Positions 56,891 through 64,000 of a stretch of DNA of 64,000 nucleotides are shown piece after piece; the first letter of the stretch is position 1, and every line of letters starts with the position of its first letter. Under the pieces are notes generated by a model. It had not been told where the DNA came from. It searched no databases and saw nothing but the letters and a program-made list of their open reading frames with translations. Source of the DNA: Hysterangium stoloniferum (lineage: Eukaryota > Basidiomycota > Agaricomycetes > Hysterangiales > Hysterangiaceae); assembly GCA_015178975.1 (NCBI GenBank), contig WHVD01000001.1:1116001-1180000 (forward strand). The letters run 5' to 3'. Made by a program: the position numbers and the translations under genes.

Positions 56891-59506
56891 CTTTGTACAC
56901 TAGAGCAAATCTCTCAGAAAGATCATCATAGTAGTCTTTTTTCTTTCCATTAGTCACAGACTGATTTGCAATAATGTGAGACAGAACATCTCGTCGGAAT
57001 AATATGTCATTCAATGTATTTGATTTATTGATGCTGCCTACTATTAATGCTCTGGCTGCATAATAATGGGGTATGTAATTTATACCCAGTGCCTGATCTC
57101 TTATCCACATATGAATTACTGGGTGCATTGTCCATGACCATGAACATTGTGTGACTGGATCTCTGGAGAGAAATGAATAATCACAGAGGACTTGCATGGC
57201 TAATCTGAATGGCAGACTTTTCCACTCCTCATCACTATCACATCTGAGCAGCTGAGCTGGTAGATCTGATGAAGTAGTTTTCAATCTCCCATCATAAGTA
57301 TTTGCAGGTGGAAATTCTGCAGCTCGTTTGAAGATGCTTTCCATGATGTTCTGGTGATGAAAGAACCCCAACACATTCAATATGAATAATGCATCTTGTG
57401 CTCTTGTTGAGGACATGGCCTGCTTTTCAATCAGATCATATGACACTTTTAAAGTACTATACACAGTGTGATTATATCCTAGTGCCCCTTTCATAGATGG
57501 ATTGTCTGCATCAAAAAAGTCTCTTTGATATTTTTCAAGCATAATTAGATACTCTGACATCCTACAGAGTCCAGTTGAGATGGCTGCACCAGCAATGTCT
57601 AGTGCCAGAGGCAAGAAGCCAAGTTTAGTAACAATCTCCTCTGACAATTTCTGTATTGTAACATCAGCTTCATTATCAGATTTGGCTGCAGCTTGAAAGA
57701 GGGCAACTGCTTCATCACTCTCCATTGGCATAACATTCATTGACTCTGTGACATGACTGGCTAGCCCAGGATTACGGCTAGTAATCAGCACATGAATCTG
57801 CCACATCTGTTGCAAATAGTCTTTAACCACTCCATCCATTCCATCAGCATTGTCAAAGATGATGAGACACCTCTTTTGAATGGCTGTAAGCCACCTCAAA
57901 ACTTCCTCTGGAGCCTTTTCAATGCCCTTGGATTTAATTTGAAGATCATCAGCAATACTTAGAAAACCATTTCCTAATGTTTCTGTATTTGTACCATCTA
58001 TCCAGAAAATCTTCCAAAAGTTACTTAATACCTTGCTGTCAGTGCTGATAAGAATAAATAAATGATTAGCAGCTCACTAGTCATTGCTAAGTAGCTCTTC
58101 AATAAATTTCAAACAAATCTGTGTTTTCCCAACTCCTCCCATGCCATACAAAAGGAATCGTTTCCATGCCGGGAGGGAATTGAGGCAGTTCTCCGGAGCA
58201 AAAAACTTTCGGAGTCTGATGAGATATTTCTCCTGTCCAACAAAGCTTGGACTAGGACAGAGCTTGGGCATGTATATAGGCCCATTGGGGGTATCCCCTG
58301 CTGAATAATGTTAACCCATGTATGTCTATTTTGGTAACACAGACCACTTTGATCATTAAATTTAATCCACTGGACATGAACTGCAGCTGGAGCTTTCTTG
58401 ACCATATCTTGTATAACACACAACACAGCCTTGAAGTCGTCATCGTTAACAGACTCAAATTTGGACATCCCAGTGTGATCCTTATTCATGCCTATCGGTT
58501 CTATGTTGACAGCCCCAGGCACCACAGCAGATGATCTGGGAACAATCTGGATATATACTATAATGAAACATTTTTGTCCGGTATATTAGAATTTCTAAAC
58601 TCACAGTTGAAGTATGACCAGGGAGAGTAGTAGCTAAAGTTTCATAGAAAAAATTCATGTGTAAATGGGCAATGATGGCATTAAAATCAGATATTTGTTG
58701 TTGTAATAGTTCCGAGTGAGCGGTCAAATGCCTCAACAAGATATTGTTTGGCTGCCTGCATAGGGAAACAAGTTTGGGCACTATGTCTGTTCCTTGGTGA
58801 AGGGTACCAAGAAAGACAATGCCATATGTTGACAAATGAATCCATTTATGTGGCAAAAGATGCCCTTTATGGGCAGCATTTGCTTGTAATAGAGCCTGTT
58901 CCCAAGTATGAATGAAATGTAGCAGACGAGTTATTATTATTATGAGGTCACGTACACTCTTAAGAATAATGCCGCCTAGGCTATGCGCGATAAAGATTAT
59001 GGGGCGTTTCTACAGAAAGTAGAAAAAAAGTCATCAGGTGCAAGCCAAATACCAGTGATTTTAGTCAGTGAACCTTAGTGTCGTCTGTTTCCCTAGACAT
59101 GCGAAGTCGTACAAGGAAATTCTGTGCATGACCATATAAAGTCTGTTCAGACAATGAACTCTCTGTGTAGGCATCGTAACCATATGACAAGATGCGCGCT
59201 CCAGGTATAGCCTGTGGGAGAAAGTCCCGGAGCCAGAGCTTGTCGTTATCGGCCGTCCAGGACTTTTCGCGATGGCCATCGAGCCCATGAATAGCGACAA
59301 TACTATACAAGGTTAGGAAGCGGAAACTGATATGTTTGAAGTTCAATCACTCACTCTATGGTGGGGGTAGTCCCCGGTGAAAGTTCCTTAATTCCGAAAC
59401 CGGGATCATTGTATGTGTCTCCCGGTTGCTCCACGACATCAGGAGAATGACCACTTCTTAGTTCGATTTTAGCAAAACGATGACGCAGCTTCGCCAAAAA
59501 CGGCAT
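53690..59506 (-). pseudogene. Fungal NLR: SesB-like hydrolase / NB-ARC / TPR
   Basis: This is a STAND-type receptor of the kind linked to fungal non-self recognition. Start ATG at 59506 (MPFLAKLRHRF). Exons: 59506-59355, 59302-59074, 59009-58956, 58895-58605 and onward, with short GT-AG introns. Domain 1 is a SesB-type alpha/beta hydrolase: VAIHGLDGHREKSW, FIAHSLGGIILKS (GxSxG) and STYGIVFLGTLHQGTD, ending IVPRSSAVVPGAVN. Domain 2 is NB-ARC: P-loop YGMGGVGKTQICLKF (58150), CLIIFDNADG (Walker B), ITSRNPG, LGFLPLALDIAGA (GLPL-like) and MHPVIHMW. Domain 3 is about 24 TPR units of 42 aa (56890-53690). A TGA at 55377 (CGA to TGA inside a repeat) and a TAG near 54115 (CAG to TAG) truncate the frame. 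Products truncated at 12 or 22 repeats might still work; otherwise it is a very young pseudogene. Confidence 0.9.
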
Positions 59507-61278
59507 GATGAGATGGTATGGTTCTAGCAAGGGAGTCCTAAGTACGCAGATCAACGTGGCGAGAGTGGTGATACGTTGGTGACTTGTGACTTTCTCTGTA
59601 CCCACGGTGCACCGCCTCGTAGCTCTTACCGAGTAACCCTTGCACGTCTGTCGTAACCAGGAAAGCAAATTCTTCAGATTTAATCTGAACGTTGGCCTTA
59701 GACAATAACAGCATCATTCGACAATTTCTGATCGGACAATACAGATGTGAAGAACATAGAATAATGTCCAGGGTGTGTGTTCGTGCGTGCATACTAAGTG
59801 CAACAAGGAATTGGCGTTATGTCCTTGGAAGATCTGAGGGTCCAGGAAATATGTGAGATCGATGGTAAATTGATTGAACGCACGAAGAGTGTCAAAGATG
59901 TGCCGGTCAGGTCTGAATACTCCTGCATAGCATAAACGAAAATAGCAGGGCATAAAGTGAAAGAAACGATATTTCATCGCGTCTTAGTGGCAGCCACCGG
60001 CGTCGAAAAGCAAACTTATGTGTCATTTCAACTCATTCTTAGGCCGCGACATGGTCCATGTCGAAGAAATATGAATTTTATTGTCTGCTTTTTGGTAAAG
60101 GGCTGATTGCGACATAGATAGATAAGCCCCAAGCCCGTGTGCGCGACAGAGAGCATTGACGATGTAATAATTCGAAATGACAAAGATACGCACTCAAATA
60201 TTATTGACTTGCAGAGGGATATGCGCAGAGGAAGTCTATCTCAAAGACGCTTCCCACGTATGTATTGGAATAATGGATTATGTGAGCATGCACAATGTGC
60301 TACACCAGTTAAGCCACCCCATTGTTGTTAGCTTGTCCCTTTGTTTTATTGTTCTTTTGTTCCACCTTTATGTTGTGTCACAAAAATCTATTGTTCCTTT
60401 TAGTTAAATAGAGCAGCTACATGATTGTATCTACAGTGATTTGGCATACAGCGTGCAAATACTTAGTATTGTTCTTTCACTCGTTCTCACAGTATGAGTG
60501 GTGTCTCCAATTTTGCTAATTTCACAATTGCTCACTGTTAGCTGCTGTTAGTCGGCTGAGTCGACAGATTTCAGCTACGCGCAAAACTTAAAAATTATGT
60601 AAAGAAAGCTAAAATATCTCATTCATCCCTGAAATCCCGTTTCGGCCACCTGTTGTTGTCACGCCCATAACAATATTCGGTCCCGTTTAAGCAACAAATG
60701 GTCACGCTTTAAGGGGATTTGGTCACCACTTATTCTGTAGGTACTTACTCGGTAGGTTTCAGGTTTTGTTATTGTTAATAATAGCAAGTCTTCGTATAAA
60801 CCGCAATCGCGATCGAATCCGCAATGACGAGTGTATGCGCATATACTATAGTGCCATAAGGGGGAACTAACTCCTTTGATCAAATACTTCTCCTTTAATG
60901 ATGCAATTAACCAGAAACTTCGAGTATCGAAATCCCTTCCTTTTTACTCTCCTAATAACTCTCCTAAACAATTACAAAGTAAATAAAAAGTCGCAATATT
61001 CGCCATATACCTCAGTGAAAGTTATTCACTCACTGAGGTATATGCGCAATCATTTATTATCATTCTATTACTTATTAAACATCTTGTAGCTTCGCATACA
61101 GGTACTATAATATATAGTGAAAGTTATTCACTCACTGAGCTTCGCATACAGACTCAAAATCCTTTCGTATTCTTGTCTTCAACGTAACAGTTATTGTATG
61201 CATGACTAAAGCCATAGCAACTATTCGAAGAACAAATTACCCGTAGTGACTCAAAACAACGATTTGAATCCAACAGAA
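59507..61278. other. Intergenic region with hairpin repeats
   Basis: This holds the presumed NLR promoter side (59507-60000) and the BTB upstream side. Two hairpin-bearing blocks lie at 60998-61034 (ATACCTCAGTGAAAGTTATT then CACTCACTGAGGTAT) and 61117-61142 (half copy), with GCTTCGCATACAG repeated at 61087 and 61138. These echo the hairpins at 18813 and 40070. No gene was recognised. Confidence 0.6.
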
Positions 61279-61697
61279 ATGGAAACCAACGCTAGTCCGC
61301 CTGTCCAGGACGCTGATCAACAAGTCGTGAGCACTCACACCAACAGTGTTGTCTCGATTTACCCTCTCCAATCTTTTTCACACAGAAGCTTCCTGAATAT
61401 CACCCCCAGTTTTGCGACGTGAGCAAAGAAGCCGACGAAGCAGTGACATTAGTGTCAAGCGACAATGTTAAATTCCTCGTCAACGCAAACATATTACGAG
61501 CATCATCTGACTTATTTGGAACAACTTTGTCACTGCCTCAACCAGAGAACTCCAGTGTTGTCATAGATACTCTGGATGAAGATAGTGCCGCGATCGAAGG
61601 TATTCTTCGAATCATAACAGGCAAGGAATTTCCAAGCCTTTCTACAGTGAAGGAAATAGCGCCGATTGCACTCGTTGCTGAGAATGGGAGATGCGGT
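61279..61697 (+). pseudogene. BTB/POZ protein, truncated by the duplicated unit
   Basis: Exon 1 61279-61326 (METNASPPVQDADQQV), intron 61327-61385 (GTGAGC...TTCACACAG), exon 2 from 61386. The protein reads AVTLVSSDNVKFLVNANILR then ASSDLFGTTLSLPQP, a fungal BTB fold (protein-protein interaction, often a cullin-3 adaptor or transcription-associated). It continues to PIALVAEN where BTB homologues would go on, but at 61698 the duplicated unit begins and the frame ends at 61757. The loss of the rest makes it non-functional. Confidence 0.8.
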
Positions 61698-64000
61698 TGT
61701 TACACTACTACGCCGCAAAACTCGAACTTACTCCCTAGGGGAAGGTGGGTATATTGACTTAGAACTGCTTCTCCCTATAGTATAATCAACATTAGAACTG
61801 GAAACCAGACCTGCAGAGCTAAGCATCAGTTTAAACAGGCTTCGGTCACAAAGGTCATACACAAAGGGCGAACATCAGCATAATATAACAAATTCAAAGA
61901 CTGAATTTTCTTTTTGCATCAGCTGCAACACTTGCCGCGTATTTCAGCCATATAATGCGTAGGAACGTTAGTGAAGACCAAACGATGATTCCTTTTGCTC
62001 TCCAATGCAAAATATAATGGGCAGACACGAGCTTCCTCCACACTTTTTACATCGCTTATTCATGGCTGTTGCTCAAATACCCCGTGACTCTCTGAAATAA
62101 CGGAAAATAGCCAAATATATATTTTCAACACGCTGGCATGGTTCAAGAAAGAATGTTACGCATTCGGCATTGAGTACAAGCCCATTCATCTAGACACAAT
62201 AAAGCTCGTTATTTAGAAGACGCCGCTGTTCTCTTTCACTTTCCATCATGACTTGCTTCTCTGACACCTTTTCCTTTGGGAGGGATGTCCATAACAATAG
62301 CGGCATTCACATACACGCTATGCCAAGTGGCTTCATTGCCATAGGCGATGTAGCCTCCACTTTTCGCACCTAGCGATTTTGGTTTACGAGCCCCTTGACG
62401 GGAAAATGAAGGATGAATATCTTGTAAGCCATGTCCCAGAGAATGAGCCTTACATATACATATAATATTAGGATCCGGAATAGCTCCGTACTCATTCTCG
62501 AGGACCTCTCTTTCGGATGTCTCATCACAGCCTCCCGAAGCATCACTTTCTATAAATCGGAATTTATCGGCCACAAAAAGGATCATAGGATAGATAGTTC
62601 CACGAGGTGGACCGACCGGGCCGTATTCGTCCTCTGGAAAGCGGTCTTCAATGTCGTCCTGCAATGTATACACGGCACAGATTTTCACGGTTAATTCAAG
62701 CGCAGACAGAGCACAATATAAGGCGGCATCGGAACCCTTGAGATCTCGGGGAAACACATCGGAGTTTGCTTCGGAGGTGTGAGAGGGTACACATGTGATA
62801 GAGCGATCGCAACCCTCCCTCCTACGGGCAGAAAATCTTCTTTCTTCAACAAATTTTCAATGTTGCCGAATATGGGAAGGGTCCTCGCCTCTATCGCATG
62901 GTATTCAGCCGGGTGCGTACCTCGGGATGCGAATATGTCGAAAGTAAGTGAGATGCGTATACCTGAGGTGACAGGAAGCACCTCGTGTTCTACATCCGAG
63001 AAGATGAATGCCCAAGGCAAGGAAATTCCGTGGTCGGACTCAGATATCTCATCCTCCCATGAAAAATTAATCTCGTCTCCTTCGTGAGCCGCCCTAAGAA
63101 TACCGCCCTTGTAGGGGGAGGGGAGTGCAACCACGAGAGTTCCGATATGGCGGCCTTGTCGGGGTGTGTCACGGTGTGCTTTGAAGAATCCGCCAGACGC
63201 ATAGACGTTAAGTTTGCTGAGGCGTGCTATGACAGCACCCCCGTCGTCGCTGACGGGGGCTATAAGAGAAGAAATGCTCTCAAGGACACCACTAGCACTC
63301 AGAATATCCGCCGTAATTGAAAAGTCGTCTTTCGACAGCTCGCGAGCTTTCCGGTAATCCTCATCGTGTACCGTTTCCTTGCCCCGTCCGAGAGGTGAGG
63401 GCTTACAAGCTTCGACGAGTTTGTCTATCTTATCGACCTGTGCAGGAAAACTAATGCTGTACATACAGTTAACTTTGTCACTTTGAAAAGGTGTAAATGA
63501 CTCGCTATTTCGCGTCCTCGCCATCTCCGACCTTGTAGAATAACCCTAGCCTCTCCTCACCAAGCTGGATGGTGCCACCGCACCAGAACTGGGCATCGAT
63601 CTTTTTCAAGACCTCGGAAAAATGCGTCAGAGATTCCTTCTCAGCAGGCGTGAGGGGGGGTCGGATATACTCTTCTTTAGTCTTGTTGTTATTTCTATTT
63701 CTTTTGCCGTGTAAACCAAACATCGAGGAATGCATGAGACAAATTTAACCCCTGTGCGTCTACTTGAAAAGAATCTGAGGCTCCGACCTGTATGATGTAA
63801 TGGTAGTACCAGTGTGTGTCACGCTGACGCGTTGGCATGCCTTCCATCCTGTAGCCATTATTACTCGTGGTTTGTTTTTGAATCTAACTGCCCTCGTAGC
63901 AGTTAGGAGATATTTACTCGACCTCACCGCACTGCGTGAGCTCGCTACGTGTGCCTATAGCTTGTGTACACCCCTGACCAGGTCTTACTATGTCTCAAAG
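61698..64000. repeat. Duplicated unit, copy B (cut by window edge)
   Basis: It matches 48610-50876 across its whole visible length. The left border TGTTACACTACTACG cuts into the BTB gene. The high identity, including non-coding DNA, suggests a recent duplication or transposition. Confidence 0.95.
62236..63735 (-). pseudogene. 2OG-Fe(II) oxygenase (P4H-like), copy B
   Basis: First exon frame 63735-63505 (MHSSMFGLHGKRNRNNNKTK, then RPPLTPAEKESLTHFSEVL), intact in the poly-C run that is short in copy A. Main frame 63524-62691 with AHRDTPR (HxD), VVALPSPYKGGILRAAHEGD and FSDVEHEVLPVTSGIRISL (His and Arg ligands). The C-terminal part (62757-62236) is in a different frame, so the frameshift near 62750 is shared with copy A. 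The join of exon 1 to the main frame is unclear; no good GT-AG intron was found. It is better kept than copy A, but probably not fully functional. Confidence 0.82.

Noticed and set aside
54125..56953. Plus-strand ORF of 942 aa and several ORFs of 80-250 aa over the same DNA
   Set aside because: They are antisense readings of the 126-bp TPR array. A repeat with a length divisible by three and no stop in a frame stays open on the other strand by chance. The minus strand holds the recognisable NB-ARC/TPR gene.
48610..64000. TET/JBP-type DNA-modifying dioxygenase linked to KDZ transposons
   Set aside because: The motifs AHRDTPR and FSDVEHEVLPVTSG fit the P4H-like fungal family, and no KDZ transposase is adjacent to either copy.
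1..64000. TGG-to-TGA stops as evidence for RIP or CpG decay
   Set aside because: TGG to TGA is not a CpG change on either strand, so these stops alone do not support methylation-driven decay; only the LTR comparison and CGA-to-TGA changes do.

Overview
The window looks like nuclear DNA of a basidiomycete fungus, most likely a mushroom-forming Agaricomycete. Genes are broken up by short (about 33-60 nt) GT-AG introns. The host families seen are fungal: FKS-type 1,3-beta-glucan synthase, a SesB-like hydrolase/NB-ARC/TPR receptor (fungal NLR), BTB/POZ, P4H-like 2OG-Fe(II) oxygenase, a bifunctional saccharopine pathway enzyme, and what looks like a DUF6698-type protein. Most of the sequence is transposable-element DNA with nested insertions. 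There is no operon structure and no phage or bacterial signature.

Layout. 1-2170: LTR remnants, one with a 13-copy 19-bp tandem repeat, and AT-rich repeats. 2171-10740: a Ty3/gypsy element (LTR, gag with zinc knuckle, protease, RT, RNase H, integrase, chromodomain), nearly intact but carrying a few stops and one inserted LTR. 10900-13750: degenerate ORFs of unknown function. About 13810-25920: a second, decayed Ty3/gypsy element cut by several solo LTRs and small insertions, followed by a ~165-bp tandem repeat (26165-26965). 27419-37363 (minus): one host-type gene split by a solo LTR (28401-29232) and by a complete reverse-strand Ty3/gypsy element (29963-36904) with matching LTRs and a 5-bp target duplication. 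37465-45080: two partial copies of the 5' part of a glucan synthase gene, separated by Copia and Plavaka-like transposase remnants. 45084-48390: a Copia-type LTR fused to a truncated saccharopine-pathway pseudogene. 48610-50876 and 61698-64000: two nearly identical copies of a unit carrying a 2OG-Fe(II) oxygenase gene; the second cuts a BTB gene. 51150-53070: LTR-like and MITE-like repeats. 53690-59506 (minus): a SesB/NB-ARC/TPR receptor with about 24 near-identical 126-bp TPR units and a few late nonsense changes.

Very few genes here can be called intact. The NLR is the best preserved host gene. The LTR insertions can be ordered because several keep exact target-site duplications, and the host reading frames continue on each side. 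Differences between the two LTRs of the 29963-36904 element are overwhelmingly CpG-type transitions, which suggests that elements here were cytosine-methylated and then decayed.
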